A program made the position numbers and the translations under genes. Positions 14,021 to 22,556 of a stretch of DNA of 64,000 nt are shown here, in pieces (the stretch's first letter is position 1; the number at the start of each line of letters is the position of its first letter). Below the pieces are notes generated by a model, which saw only the letters and a program-made list of their open reading frames with translations, was not told the origin of the DNA and did no database searches. The stretch is from contig NZ_JAMXQV010000006.1 in the NCBI RefSeq assembly GCF_024703995.1, forward strand, positions 1-64,000. Reading direction: 5' to 3'. This stretch comes from Amycolatopsis iheyensis. GTDB lineage: Bacteria; Actinomycetota; Actinomycetes; Mycobacteriales; Pseudonocardiaceae.

Positions 14021-14088
14021 GCGGCACTTTCCCTATGAAAGTGACATGGAGTGGGGACTCCGGATCACTTTCGTAGGGAAAGTGCCGC
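14021..14088. repeat. 68-bp nested palindrome able to fold as a three-stem structure; likely bidirectional terminator
   Basis: Arms 14021-14044 and 14065-14088 are 24-base inverted repeats with a single mismatch. Each arm is itself a small palindrome: CACTTTC...GAAAGTG with a 5-base loop. Between the arms GGAGT-GGGG-ACTCC (14048-14061) forms a third hairpin. It begins at the base after one stop codon and ends 7 bases before the opposing one, so it separates convergent genes. Confidence 0.8.
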
Positions 14089-14095
14089 CTTGTGG

Positions 14096-15121
14096 TCAGG
14101 GGACGAGGATGGCTCGGCCGCGGATGTGGCCGGCGCCGAGGTCGTCCAGGGCGTCCTGGAAGCGGTCGAGCGAGTACCGGGCCGTGTGGAGCTTCACGCG
14201 GCCCTGCGCCGCCAGCACCATAAGCTCGCACAGGTCGTTGTACGAGCCCACCAGGTTGCCGACCAAGGTGATCTCGGTCGAGATGATGTCGATCGTCGGG
14301 ACGTCGATGTTCTCGCCGTAACCCACGACGTGGTAGTCGCCGGCCCGCCGCAGCATCGCGATGCCGTCGCGGGTCGCGCCGCCTTCGCCGACGAAGTCGA
14401 TCACTGCTTCCGCGCCGTGGCCGCCCGTCAGGTCGAGGACCTGGGTCACCTGGGAGCCGTCGCCGACGACGCCGTGGTCCGCGCCGATCGACACCGCCAG
14501 CTTCACCGCGTCCGGGTTGCGGTCCACCACGATCAGCTCGGCCGCCGAGATCGCCTTCAGCACCTGGATCCCGATGTGCCCGAGCCCGCCCGCGCCGATC
14601 ACGACGCACTTGTCGCCGGGGCGCAGGCGCCGCGCCGCCTTCGCCGCCGCGTGGTAGGCCGTGAGCCCGGCGTCCGCCAGCGCCGCGACGTCCGCCGGCT
14701 CCAGCGAGCCGTCGATCTTGACGACGCTGCGCGCCGACGTCTTGAGGTACTCCGCATAGCCGCCCGCGGTGTCGATGCCCGGGAACTGCGACTGCTCACA
14801 GTGGACGTCGTCGCCGAAGCGGCAGGCCCGGCACAGCCCGCACGTGATGAGCGGGTGCACGATCACCTTGTCGCCCTCGGCGACGTTGGTGACCGCGCTG
14901 CCGACCGCGTGCACCCAGCCCGCGTTCTCGTGCCCGATCGTGTAGGGCAGCGTGACGCCGGACTTCTCCTTCCACTGCCCTTCGAGGATGTGGATGTCGG
15001 TGCGGCACACGCCCGCGCCGCCGATCCGCACGACCACGTCGTACGGGCCGGTGACCGTGGGCGCGGCGACTTCGGTCATCCGCAGGGGCTGGTCGTACCC
15101 GACGACCTGGACCGCCTTCAT
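14096..15121 (-). CDS. Zinc-dependent alcohol dehydrogenase, MDR family
   Basis: A 341-residue medium-chain dehydrogenase. Catalytic zinc ligands appear in GVCRTD (Cys) and GHENAG (His/Glu); the structural zinc site is CGLCRACRFGDDVHC; the NAD(P) fold has VVIGAGGLGHIG followed by an acidic VVDRN, favouring NAD. It should interconvert small alcohols and aldehydes or ketones. Its start codon overlaps the stop of the DUF59 gene (ATGA), so it is the third gene of a translationally coupled operon. The same trio follows propane/binuclear-iron monooxygenase genes in mycobacteria and relatives, where the ADH oxidises the product alcohol; here no monooxygenase is adjacent. Confidence 0.92.
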   Translation of the reverse strand: MKAVQVVGYDQPLRMTEVAAPTVTGPYDVVVRIGGAGVCRTDIHILEGQWKEKSGVTLPYTIGHENAGWVHAVGSAVTNVAEGDKVIVHPLITCGLCRACRFGDDVHCEQSQFPGIDTAGGYAEYLKTSARSVVKIDGSLEPADVAALADAGLTAYHAAAKAARRLRPGDKCVVIGAGGLGHIGIQVLKAISAAELIVVDRNPDAVKLAVSIGADHGVVGDGSQVTQVLDLTGGHGAEAVIDFVGEGGATRDGIAMLRRAGDYHVVGYGENIDVPTIDIISTEITLVGNLVGSYNDLCELMVLAAQGRVKLHTARYSLDRFQDALDDLGAGHIRGRAILVP

Positions 15122-15798
15122 GCTGTTGCCTCCACCGGGGAATCGGGGTAGCGGGTGCGGAGCAGCCCGCGGCAGAAGTGGGCATTGCCTTCCATGGAAA
15201 TCCGCACGGACTTCGCGAACCGCAGCCGCAGCGGGATCTCCTCGCGGGGGAACGGCGTCCCGTGCTCGTCGACCAGCACCGGCGACGCCGGGTCGGCCGG
15301 CAGCCCGAGGGCGGCCCGCCGCCGCACCAGCGCCGCCGAAGCCGGCACCTCCGGCAGGTCCGCGAGGGTGACCCCGTGCAGGTCGACGTCGCCGTCGGCG
15401 CGCAGCAGCACGGTCAGCGCGCGTTCCATCGCGGCCTGGTGCGCCTTGCGGCGGAAGATCTCCCGCAGCTCCGCCAGGTCCTGGTCGGCTTCGTGGCCGA
15501 ACGTCCCGTGGTAACCGGCGTCCGCGGCGAGACCGGCGTTGATGAGGTCGGAGTCGTGATGGTCGTCGAGCTCCACCACGACCTCGGTCGTCCACGGCAA
15601 CGCGGTCAGCACGTCCTTCGCGTCCGACGCCATCAGGTAGGCGAAGTTCGGCGCGCAGAACGACGTCGGCAGTCGCAAGTGGACGGTCACCCGCCCGCCG
15701 TCGACGTCGAGGGACTTGACGAAGCCGAGGTCGGTGATGGGCTCGTCCAGCTCCGGGTCGAGCACCGCGTCCAGCGCGGTGTAGGCGTCGGTGGTCAT
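15118..15798 (-). CDS. DUF59 (MIP18-type) iron-sulfur assembly-like protein of a monooxygenase-type operon
   Basis: A 226-residue protein. Residues 1-90 are a DUF59/MIP18-like domain: VLDPELDEPITDLGFVKSLDVDGGRVTVHL then LPTSFCAPNFAYLMASD with the Cys expected in this family. The second half (about 95-226) is a helical extension with FCRGLLRTRYP that is peculiar to versions found in diiron monooxygenase operons. It probably helps assemble or repair a metal site in a partner enzyme. It starts one base after the amidohydrolase stop codon (TGACATG) and overlaps the ADH start, so the three are made in fixed proportion. Confidence 0.82.
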   Translation of the reverse strand: MTTDAYTALDAVLDPELDEPITDLGFVKSLDVDGGRVTVHLRLPTSFCAPNFAYLMASDAKDVLTALPWTTEVVVELDDHHDSDLINAGLAADAGYHGTFGHEADQDLAELREIFRRKAHQAAMERALTVLLRADGDVDLHGVTLADLPEVPASAALVRRRAALGLPADPASPVLVDEHGTPFPREEIPLRLRFAKSVRISMEGNAHFCRGLLRTRYPDSPVEATA

Positions 15799-15799
15799 G

Positions 15800-16813
15800 T
15801 CACGCCACCGACACGGCCTGCGGCTCGAGCTGCGGCAGCCGCAGCTCGGAAGGCACCGGGATGTCGTACATCGCCGCCGCGTTGAGGCCGAGGATCTTCT
15901 TCTTCTGGGCCACGGTCAGCGGCGCGTACTCGGGCATGTCCGCCGGGATCTGGAAGTCGACGAACCGCTCGATCAGCCACTTCGGCGTCCAGAGCGCGTA
16001 GTCGCTGGAGAACTGGATGCGGTCCTCGTCGAGCCAGTACAGCAGCTCGCCGATAATCTGCGCGAAGTAGCGCGGCCGGGTGTGGATGAACGGGAGCGCC
16101 ACCGCGAGTCCCGCGTGGACGTTCGGCTCCTGCGTGGCGATCCAGCAGAAGTCCTCCAGCCGCGGCAGGCCACAGTGTTCGACGACGAAGTCGAGGTCGG
16201 TGAAGTCGGTCGCGGCGTGGTCGACGTCGGCGACGTCGAAGGCGTCGCGGTCCAGCGGCCGGATCGTCGGTCCCTTGTGGACGTGGATGTTCTTGATGCC
16301 CAGCTCCTGGCAGGCCTCGAAGTACTTGTACGTCCACTTGTCGTTGAGCTTGTAGCCGCGCGAGTCCCCCTGCCACTCGGCGGTGTAGAGCTTGACGCCC
16401 TTGAGCCCGAAGCGCTTCGCCTCCTGCTTGAGCTGGTCGATGCCGGCCTGCTCCAGCCGTGGGTCGAAGAAGTGGTTGTAGGTGAGCTTGCCGGGGTGCT
16501 GCTGCGTCAGCGCGAACGCTTCTTCGGTCTGGCCGAAGCCGTTGTTGTAGAACGCGCCGAGGTGCGCGGGCTGGAAGATCGCGTGGTCGACGTACCCGAT
16601 CTCGAACAGGTCGTGCATCAGCCGCTCGCCGCCCTGGTAGAGGTACTCCTCGTAGGGCCACTTCTCCGACGCCGGGCTGAGGTTCTGGTGGTAGTCGTAG
16701 AAGCAGTCGATGAACTGCTTGCCGTGGATGGTGCGCTGGTTCTCCGGGCGCGCGTCCCAGAGGGCCACGTGGGCGTCCACGATGAAGTAGTTCTCGCCGT
16801 CCTTGCTGTACAT
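15800..16813 (-). CDS. Amidohydrolase-2-type TIM-barrel protein, first gene of the mim/prm-like accessory operon
   Basis: A 337-residue amidohydrolase-family TIM barrel. The usual N-terminal HxH is replaced by FIVDAHVALWD with a single His; later HVHKGP, VEHCGLP and FSSDYALW supply further metal-ligand-type residues. Close relatives sit immediately after the four structural genes of propane monooxygenase-like (mimABCD/prmABCD) operons; their role in those systems is needed for activity or maturation but poorly defined. Here it is the first gene, with its own GGAGG site 7 bases before the ATG at 16813. The promoter region is shared with the divergent regulator and carries a GTCCCA-N3-TGAGAC site. 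Confidence 0.82.
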   Translation of the reverse strand: MYSKDGENYFIVDAHVALWDARPENQRTIHGKQFIDCFYDYHQNLSPASEKWPYEEYLYQGGERLMHDLFEIGYVDHAIFQPAHLGAFYNNGFGQTEEAFALTQQHPGKLTYNHFFDPRLEQAGIDQLKQEAKRFGLKGVKLYTAEWQGDSRGYKLNDKWTYKYFEACQELGIKNIHVHKGPTIRPLDRDAFDVADVDHAATDFTDLDFVVEHCGLPRLEDFCWIATQEPNVHAGLAVALPFIHTRPRYFAQIIGELLYWLDEDRIQFSSDYALWTPKWLIERFVDFQIPADMPEYAPLTVAQKKKILGLNAAAMYDIPVPSELRLPQLEPQAVSVA

Positions 16814-16885
16814 CCGGATCCCTCCACGTCGTCGTGTGCTGGAGGGGACGGTAAGGACGTCGGCGCTGGTCAGGGACCCGTCGCG

Positions 16886-16902
16886 TGTCCCATTTTGAGA
16901 CA
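16886..16902. promoter_or_regulatory. Inverted-repeat operator between amidohydrolase operon and regulator
   Basis: GTCCCA (16887-16892), 3-base spacer, TGAGAC (16896-16901): a 6-bp inverted repeat with one mismatch, extended by T/A at each end. It lies in the 165-base divergent region. The same pattern, perfect, occurs upstream of the SDR gene at 49828-49842. Confidence 0.65.
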
Positions 16903-16978
16903 GCTCACCGCAACGCCCGCGCATCGGTGGACGTACGGTGGGGGAGTCCGACGCAGAGCCGCGTCCCGGGAGGCCGAG

Positions 16979-18442
16979 GTGGAGAACCCGCAGGTGCACG
17001 TCACGCGTTCGTTCGACGCGAAGGCGGCGATCGCGCCCCGGCTGCGGGCGTCGTGGCAGCGCAGCGAGCGGTACGGGGTGCCCGAGGACGAGGTCCTGCC
17101 GGTGTTCTCCGGCGCGGTCGACACCGGGTCGCTGCTGTTCGAATGCGGCACCGAGGTGCTGCGCGGCCTGCAGGCGACGCTGGCCAACGAGCCGATCAGC
17201 CTGATGATCACCGACAGCGAAGGCCTCGTGCTGAGCCGGTTGTGCACCGACGCCACCATCAACCGGTCGCTGGACCGGGTGCACCTCGCGCCCGGCTTCT
17301 ACTTCGCCGAGAGCAACGCGGGCACGAACGGGCTGGGCCTGGCGCTCGCCGACCGGGCGCCGTCACTCGTGCGGGCGAGCGAGCACTACTGCACCGGCCT
17401 GCGCGGCTACACGTGCGCGGCCGTGCCGGTGCTGGACCCGCTGACCGGGGCGCTCGCCGGCAGCGTCAACCTGACGACCTGGTCGGCGCAGTCGTCCGAG
17501 CTGCTGCTGGCGCTCGCGCAGGCCGCGGCGGGCAACACCGCGGCGCTGATGCTGGCCCGCGCGTCCGGGCGCACCCCCCGCCCGACCCCGCGCGGCGAGG
17601 TCTTCCGCGTCTACGCCGACCGCGTCGACCCGGGTGACGTGCCCCGGCTGTCACCCGCTTGGACCACCGCGCTGGGCGAAGCGCACACCGCGCTCGCCGC
17701 GGGCCGCGTCGTCGCGGTCGTCGGCGAGCCGGGCGCGGGCAAGACGGCCCTCGCGTCGCTGGCCCGGCGCGAGCTGCGCCCCCGGGAGCGGGTGCTCAAC
17801 GCGCGCCCGCCCGCACCCGACGACGTCGACACCTGGCTGACGCTGTGGACACCCGAGCTGGCGAAGGACGGCACCTGCGTCATCGTGTCGGGCGTGGAGG
17901 CCCTGCCGGCGTGGGCGGCAGAGGAGCTGGCGCGGCGGTTCGCCGACGTCCGCGGGGACGGGCCGCCGCCGTTCGTGCTCACCGCGGAGGACGCCGGTGC
18001 CGTGCCGGCGGCGCTGCGGCCGCTGGTGGACCGGGTGGTCGAGCTGCCGGCGCTGCGTTTCCGCCCGGACGACATCCTCCCGCTGGCCCACCACTTCGCC
18101 CGGCGCGACCGCGGCCGGGAAATCACGTTCACCTCGGCCGCGGTCCGGGCGCTCACGGCGTACGACTGGCCCGAGAACGCGAAGCAGCTTCGGCGGGTGG
18201 TGCGGGAAGCGGCTTCGCGGTCGGACGTGGTGGACACCGCGCACCTGCCGGCAGAGGTGTTCAGCGGGGTGGGGCACCGGTTGAGCCGGCTGCAGGCGCT
18301 CGAGCGGGACGAGATCGTGCGCTGCCTGGCCGAGCCAGGCGCGACGGTGGTGCACGCGGCGGCGAAGCTCGGCATGGGCCGCGCGACGCTCTACCGGAAG
18401 ATGGCGCAGTACGGGCTCAACGCGCGGCAGCTGAAGTCCTAG
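16979..18442 (+). CDS. AcoR/MimR-type regulator: GAF, degenerate AAA+ and Fis-type HTH
   Basis: A 487-residue transcription activator of the NtrC/AcoR layout. Residues about 60-190 are a GAF sensor with the family signature FAESNAGTNGLGLAL. An AAA+ region follows with Walker A GEPGAGKT (249-256) and DWPENAKQLRRVV, the helical lid motif. The last 45 residues are a Fis-type HTH (VVHAAAKLGMGRATLYRKM). The GAFTGA loop that contacts sigma-54 is absent and most of the ATPase core is shortened, as in actinomycete members that work without sigma-54. Start: GTG at 16979 with GGGAGG 5 bases upstream. Divergent from the amidohydrolase-DUF59-ADH operon, which it probably activates; inducer likely an alcohol or ketone (inference). 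Its 3' end overlaps the convergent MFS gene by 26 bases. Confidence 0.88.
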   Translation: MENPQVHVTRSFDAKAAIAPRLRASWQRSERYGVPEDEVLPVFSGAVDTGSLLFECGTEVLRGLQATLANEPISLMITDSEGLVLSRLCTDATINRSLDRVHLAPGFYFAESNAGTNGLGLALADRAPSLVRASEHYCTGLRGYTCAAVPVLDPLTGALAGSVNLTTWSAQSSELLLALAQAAAGNTAALMLARASGRTPRPTPRGEVFRVYADRVDPGDVPRLSPAWTTALGEAHTALAAGRVVAVVGEPGAGKTALASLARRELRPRERVLNARPPAPDDVDTWLTLWTPELAKDGTCVIVSGVEALPAWAAEELARRFADVRGDGPPPFVLTAEDAGAVPAALRPLVDRVVELPALRFRPDDILPLAHHFARRDRGREITFTSAAVRALTAYDWPENAKQLRRVVREAASRSDVVDTAHLPAEVFSGVGHRLSRLQALERDEIVRCLAEPGATVVHAAAKLGMGRATLYRKMAQYGLNARQLKS

Positions 18443-19634
18443 CGGCCCAGCGCACCGCCGGGCCCATCGCCCAGCCCGCGGCGAGGAACACCGCACCCAT
18501 CAGCAGCCAGCCCGGCAGCCCCCAGCCGACCACGACCGTGCTCAGCAGCACCGGGCCGATCGCGCGAGCCACCGACACGCCCGTGCCGAAGAACCCCTGG
18601 TACTGCCCCTGCTTGTCGGCCGGGGCCAGCGCGAAGCCGATCTCCCAGGTGCCCGCCGACTGCAGCATCTCGCCGAACACCTGCACCAGCGCGCCCACCA
18701 CCAGCACCGCGAACGCGACCGACGGCGAGGTCCCCGACGCCGACAACGCGAACGCCACGCACGAGGCCAGCAGCAGCACCCCGGACCGGCGCACCATCCG
18801 CGCGGCCGAACCGATGCTCGCCAGCCGGCCCGCCACGCGGACCTGCACCAGCACCACCACGACCGTGTTCAGCACGAACAGCGCCGACACGGTCCAACCC
18901 GGCGCGGCCGTCCGCTCGACGATCCACAGCGGGATCGCGACGCTCAGCAGCGGCATCCGCAGCAGCAGGACCGCGTTCAGCACCGTCACCAGCGCATACG
19001 GCCGGTCGCGCAGCACGGCCAGCTTCGGCTCGCCCGTGCGCGGAGCCGACGTCGTCACGGGCGGGAGCGCCAGCATGAGCGCCGCGGTGACCACGAACGT
19101 CGCGGCGTCGAGCACGAAGACCGTCAGGTACGCCGACGCCGTGTCGGCCGAGAGCGCGAGGCCACCCAGGCCGGCGCCGATCGCGAGCCCCGCGTTGCCC
19201 GCCGACTGCAGCTGCGCCCGGACGCGCGTGCGCCGTTCCGGGTCGGCGAGCGCGGCCAGCAGCGCCTGGCGGACCGCGGCCAGCCCGGTCTGGCAGCTGC
19301 CGTAGAGGCACGCGGCCAGCACGAACAGCAGCGGCGAGCGGACCAGCAGGAACGTCAGTATCGACGCGCTCGTCGCCAGCGCCAGCAGGACCGCCGAGCC
19401 GCGGGCGCCGTGGCGGTCGGCGAGGTGGCCGAGCGGCACACCCGCGACCGAGCCGACCGCCCAGCCGAGCGTGAGGCCGAGCCCGACCTGCGCCGGGCTC
19501 AGCCCGACGATCCGCGTGAAGAACAGCACCGAACAGGTCAGGAACGCGCCGTCGCCGAGCGAGCCGGCCAGCTGGGCGGCGGCGAGCAGCCGGCCCGGGC
19601 GGGCGGGTGCGGGGCGATCCACGGTCAGCGTCAT
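18417..19634 (-). CDS. MFS transporter, 12 TM
   Basis: A 405-residue major facilitator protein with about 12 membrane helices and the loop 2-3 motif GHLADRHGARGS. Substrate not deducible; the family members with this layout are mostly drug or metabolite exporters. ATG at 19634 is the first plausible start (ACCGATG region; no strong ribosome site). It diverges from the MocR-type regulator and the 81-base gap carries GGGCCAAT-type sites, so it is the likely regulatory target. The 3' end overlaps the convergent GAF regulator gene by 26 bases. Confidence 0.85.
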   Translation of the reverse strand: MTLTVDRPAPARPGRLLAAAQLAGSLGDGAFLTCSVLFFTRIVGLSPAQVGLGLTLGWAVGSVAGVPLGHLADRHGARGSAVLLALATSASILTFLLVRSPLLFVLAACLYGSCQTGLAAVRQALLAALADPERRTRVRAQLQSAGNAGLAIGAGLGGLALSADTASAYLTVFVLDAATFVVTAALMLALPPVTTSAPRTGEPKLAVLRDRPYALVTVLNAVLLLRMPLLSVAIPLWIVERTAAPGWTVSALFVLNTVVVVLVQVRVAGRLASIGSAARMVRRSGVLLLASCVAFALSASGTSPSVAFAVLVVGALVQVFGEMLQSAGTWEIGFALAPADKQGQYQGFFGTGVSVARAIGPVLLSTVVVGWGLPGWLLMGAVFLAAGWAMGPAVRWAARTSAAAR

Positions 19635-19654
19635 ACCGATGACGGTAGAGCGAG

Positions 19655-19702
19655 ATTTGGCCCGATCCCAGATCCAATTCCCGTGGATCAGATTGGGCCA
19701 AT
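19655..19702. promoter_or_regulatory. Inverted GGATC-GGGCCAAT operator between MFS and MocR genes
   Basis: ATTTGGCCCGATCC (19655-19668) is mirrored by GGATCAGATTGGGCCAAT (19685-19702), with another GATCCAATT (19671-19679) between. The right copy ends 2 bases before the TAGCCT -10 box of the MocR gene. Likely binding sites for the adjacent MocR protein. Confidence 0.55.
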
Positions 19703-19715
19703 GTAGCCTCGGCGC

Positions 19716-21119
19716 ATGGACTTCCACGTCAGCCTGGCCGGCCGCGGCGACCTGTCCGTCCGGATCTACCGGCAGCTGCGGGACGCCGTGCTCGACGGCC
19801 GGCTGCGGGCGGGGGAGCGGCTGCCGCCGACCCGGGAGCTGGCGCGGCGGCTGGCGGTTTCGCGCAACACCGTCGCGGTCGCCTACGACCGCCTCACCGC
19901 CGACGGCTTCCTCACCGGCCGCGTCGGCGCCGGGACCTACGTCTGCGCCTCGCTGCCCGCGCCGAAACCGCGTTCGGTGCCCACCGCGAGCGGGCCGCGG
20001 CCGAAAGCGATCTGGCGGTCGCTGCCGCCGGCGGTGACCGCGCCGGTCCGCGAACCGCGCTACGACTTCCGCGTCGGCGTCCCCGACGCCGGGCTGTTCC
20101 CCCTCGAAACGTGGCGCCGGTTCCTCGCCCGCGAACTCCGCGACCGCGTCGCCCACTACGCGGACCCGGCCGGCCACCCGCCCCTGCGCGCGGCGATCGC
20201 CCGGCACGCGGGCGTTTCCCGTTCGGTGCGCGCGGCCGCGGACGACGTCATCGTCACCCAGGGCGCGCAGCAGGCTTTGGACCTCTTGTGTCGCGTGCTG
20301 CTGTCCCCGGGCGACCGTGTCGCCGTCGAAGAGCCCGGCTACCGCCAGGCGAAGCTGCTCTTCGCGTCCCACGGCGCCGAAGTCGTCGGTGTCCCGGTGG
20401 ACGGCGAAGGCCTCGACGTCGCGGCGCTGCCCCCGCGCACGAAGCTGGTGTACGTGACGCCGTCGCACCAGTTCCCGCTCGGCACCCCGATGTCGCTGGC
20501 CCGCCGCGCGGCCTTGCTGGCGTGGGCTTCGCACGCGGACGCGCTGGTGGTCGAGGACGACTACGACAGCGAGTTCCGCTTTTCCGACCGCCCGCTGGAA
20601 CCGTTGCAGAGCCTGGACCGCGACGGGCGGGTGGCGTACGTGGGGTCGTTCTCGAAGACGCTGCTCCCGATGCTGCGCCTGGGTTTCCTGGTGGCGCCGC
20701 CCTCGTTGCGGGACGCGCTGCGGCAAGCCCGTCAGCTGGCCGATTGGCACGGCGACCCGGTCGCGCAGGCGGCGTTGGCCAGGTTCGTCGACGAAGGTCT
20801 GTTCGCCCGGCACCTTCGCCGAGCGACGAAGGTGTACGCGCAACGGCACGAGCGGCTCGTGTCTGCTTTGGACTCACGGTTCGCGGACCGCCTGCGGGTG
20901 GTCCCCTCGGCGGCGGGGCTGCACCTGTGCGCGCTCGCCGACGTCGACCTGGAGCCGATCGCCGCCCGGGCGTCGGCGGCGGGCGTGGCGGTGCAGACGC
21001 TTTCCGACCTGTGCGGCGGATCTCCGGCGCCGGGCCTGGTCCTCGGCTATGGCTCGATCCCGGTGGCGGAGATCGACGCCGGACTCGCGGCGCTGGCCGA
21101 AGCCTGGGGCTCGACGTGA
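19716..21119 (+). CDS. MocR/PdxR-type GntR regulator with aminotransferase domain
   Basis: A 467-residue fusion: N-terminal GntR winged helix (LSVRIYRQLRDAVLDGRL, LAVSRNTVAVAYDRL) joined by a Pro-rich linker (about 80-110) to a fold-type-I aminotransferase-like domain with VVEDDYDSEFRF and the PLP-lysine segment GSFSKTLLPMLRLGF. MocR proteins sense pyridoxal phosphate or an amino-acid aldimine. Known relatives control vitamin B6 synthesis or GABA/taurine use; here the partner is the divergent MFS transporter, so it may control export or import of an amine. Probably leaderless: TAGCCT is 6 bases before the ATG. The 3' end overlaps the convergent MFS gene at 21047 by 73 bases. Confidence 0.9.
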   Translation: MDFHVSLAGRGDLSVRIYRQLRDAVLDGRLRAGERLPPTRELARRLAVSRNTVAVAYDRLTADGFLTGRVGAGTYVCASLPAPKPRSVPTASGPRPKAIWRSLPPAVTAPVREPRYDFRVGVPDAGLFPLETWRRFLARELRDRVAHYADPAGHPPLRAAIARHAGVSRSVRAAADDVIVTQGAQQALDLLCRVLLSPGDRVAVEEPGYRQAKLLFASHGAEVVGVPVDGEGLDVAALPPRTKLVYVTPSHQFPLGTPMSLARRAALLAWASHADALVVEDDYDSEFRFSDRPLEPLQSLDRDGRVAYVGSFSKTLLPMLRLGFLVAPPSLRDALRQARQLADWHGDPVAQAALARFVDEGLFARHLRRATKVYAQRHERLVSALDSRFADRLRVVPSAAGLHLCALADVDLEPIAARASAAGVAVQTLSDLCGGSPAPGLVLGYGSIPVAEIDAGLAALAEAWGST

Positions 21120-22471
21120 TGATCCGACCGTCGTCTCGCCGCGATCGCCACCCCGCCGGCTGAAGTCGCCGCCGCGGTGGCCAGGACCAGGAGCCAGCCG
21201 TGGCGGAAGTCCGCCAGGTCCGGGGTGCCGGCGAAGACGGCCACGAGCACCGCGGTGCCCAGCACGGTGCCGACCTGACGCGTCGTGTTGACCATCGACG
21301 AGCCCGCACCCCAGCGGGCCGGCGGCAGGACCGTGCCCACCACGCCCGACAGGCTCGGCAGGATCAGCCCGACCCCGATGCCGGTCAGCAGCTGGCCGGG
21401 CAGCATCGAGCCCAGGTAGTCGGGCGTCGATCCCATGCGCAGCAACCAGATCAGGACCCCGGCGCCGAACGACAGCCCGCCGAGCGCGACCGCCGGGCCC
21501 GGGCCGAAGCGGTGCACGAACCGGCCGCCGAGGATCGACACCGGCACCACGACCAGCGGCCCCGGCGCCAGCGACAGCCCGGCGACGAGGATCGAGTCGT
21601 GCCAGACCGACGTCAGGAACAGCACGTTGCCGAACAGCATCGCCGCGAACCCGGCCGCGAACACCCCGGTCGTCACGCAGGCCAGCCACAGCGTCGGGAC
21701 GCGCAGCGCCGGCAGGTCCAGCACCGGCGTCGCGTGCCGCGCCGAGCGCAGCGGCACCCACACCAGCGCGACGACGGCGACCGCGAACGCCAGCAGCACC
21801 GGCCGCGCGCCCCAGCCGTCGTCGGACGCCTCGACCAGCGCGTAGGCCAGCGCGCCGACACCCACGAGCAGGCCGGCCGCACCCAGCAGGTCGGGGACGC
21901 CGGTCGAGGTGTCCCGCGACTCGCGCAGCACCCGCGGCCCGGCCAGCAGGGTCAGTGCGCAGATCGGCAGGTTCACCAGGAACACCCAGCGCCAGGACGC
22001 CTCGACGAGCAGCCCGCCGACCGGCGGCCCGAGCGCCGCGGCCGCCGCGCCGACCGACGCCCAGACGCCGACCGCCATCGGCCGCCGCTGCGGCGGGAAC
22101 GCCGTCAGCAGCAACGCCAGCGACGTCGGCATGACCAGGGCCGCGCCGATCGCCTGCACCGCGCGGAAGGCGATGAGCACCGGGATCGACGGTGCGGCCG
22201 CGCACAGCGCCGAGGCGAGCGTGAAGACGGCGACCCCGAGCAGGAACAGCCGCTTCCGGCCGTACCGGTCGGCCAGGCGCCCGGCCGGGGCGAGGCAGGC
22301 GGCGAACAGCACGGTGTAGCCGTTGAGCACCCACGACAGCGTCGCGAGGTCGTCGCCGGGGAACGCGGCCCGGATGCCGGGGAAGGCGATGGTGACGATG
22401 AAGGTGTCCAGGCTGGCGAGGAACGCCGCCGTCGAGACGACCAGCAGCACGAGACCGGGTTTCGGCGGCAT
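21047..22471 (-). CDS. DHA2-type MFS multidrug exporter, about 14 TM
   Basis: A 474-residue drug:H+ antiporter-2 type protein: LASLDTFIVTIAFPGI in helix 1, LADRYGRKRLF loop 2-3, ALGPPVGGLL in helix 5 and about 14 hydrophobic segments. Members export antibiotics or dyes. ATG at 22471 is preceded by AGGAGGACGC, an excellent ribosome site. The last 25 residues are a hydrophilic Ser/Ala tail that runs through the 3' end of the MocR gene (73 bases of convergent overlap). The promoter carries a CTAGGTT-N9-AACCTAG repeat next to the ribosome site; no regulator is adjacent. Confidence 0.88.
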   Translation of the reverse strand: MPPKPGLVLLVVSTAAFLASLDTFIVTIAFPGIRAAFPGDDLATLSWVLNGYTVLFAACLAPAGRLADRYGRKRLFLLGVAVFTLASALCAAAPSIPVLIAFRAVQAIGAALVMPTSLALLLTAFPPQRRPMAVGVWASVGAAAAALGPPVGGLLVEASWRWVFLVNLPICALTLLAGPRVLRESRDTSTGVPDLLGAAGLLVGVGALAYALVEASDDGWGARPVLLAFAVAVVALVWVPLRSARHATPVLDLPALRVPTLWLACVTTGVFAAGFAAMLFGNVLFLTSVWHDSILVAGLSLAPGPLVVVPVSILGGRFVHRFGPGPAVALGGLSFGAGVLIWLLRMGSTPDYLGSMLPGQLLTGIGVGLILPSLSGVVGTVLPPARWGAGSSMVNTTRQVGTVLGTAVLVAVFAGTPDLADFRHGWLLVLATAAATSAGGVAIAARRRSDHHVEPQASASAASPASISATGIEP

Positions 22472-22479
22472 GCGTCCTC

Positions 22480-22502
22480 CTAGGTTTGAAAGAGCAACCT
22501 AG
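22480..22502 (-). promoter_or_regulatory. Operator-like inverted repeat before the DHA2 exporter gene
   Basis: CTAGGTT (22480-22486), 9-base spacer, AACCTAG (22496-22502), perfect 7-bp arms. It abuts the ribosome site, so a bound repressor would block transcription start. A second weaker repeat GTCTC-N5-GAGAC (22516-22530) lies just upstream. Confidence 0.6.
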
Positions 22503-22556
22503 CCGGAAACAGTGGGTCTCAACAAGAGACTGACCAGTTCAGGGCGACACAAGTCA

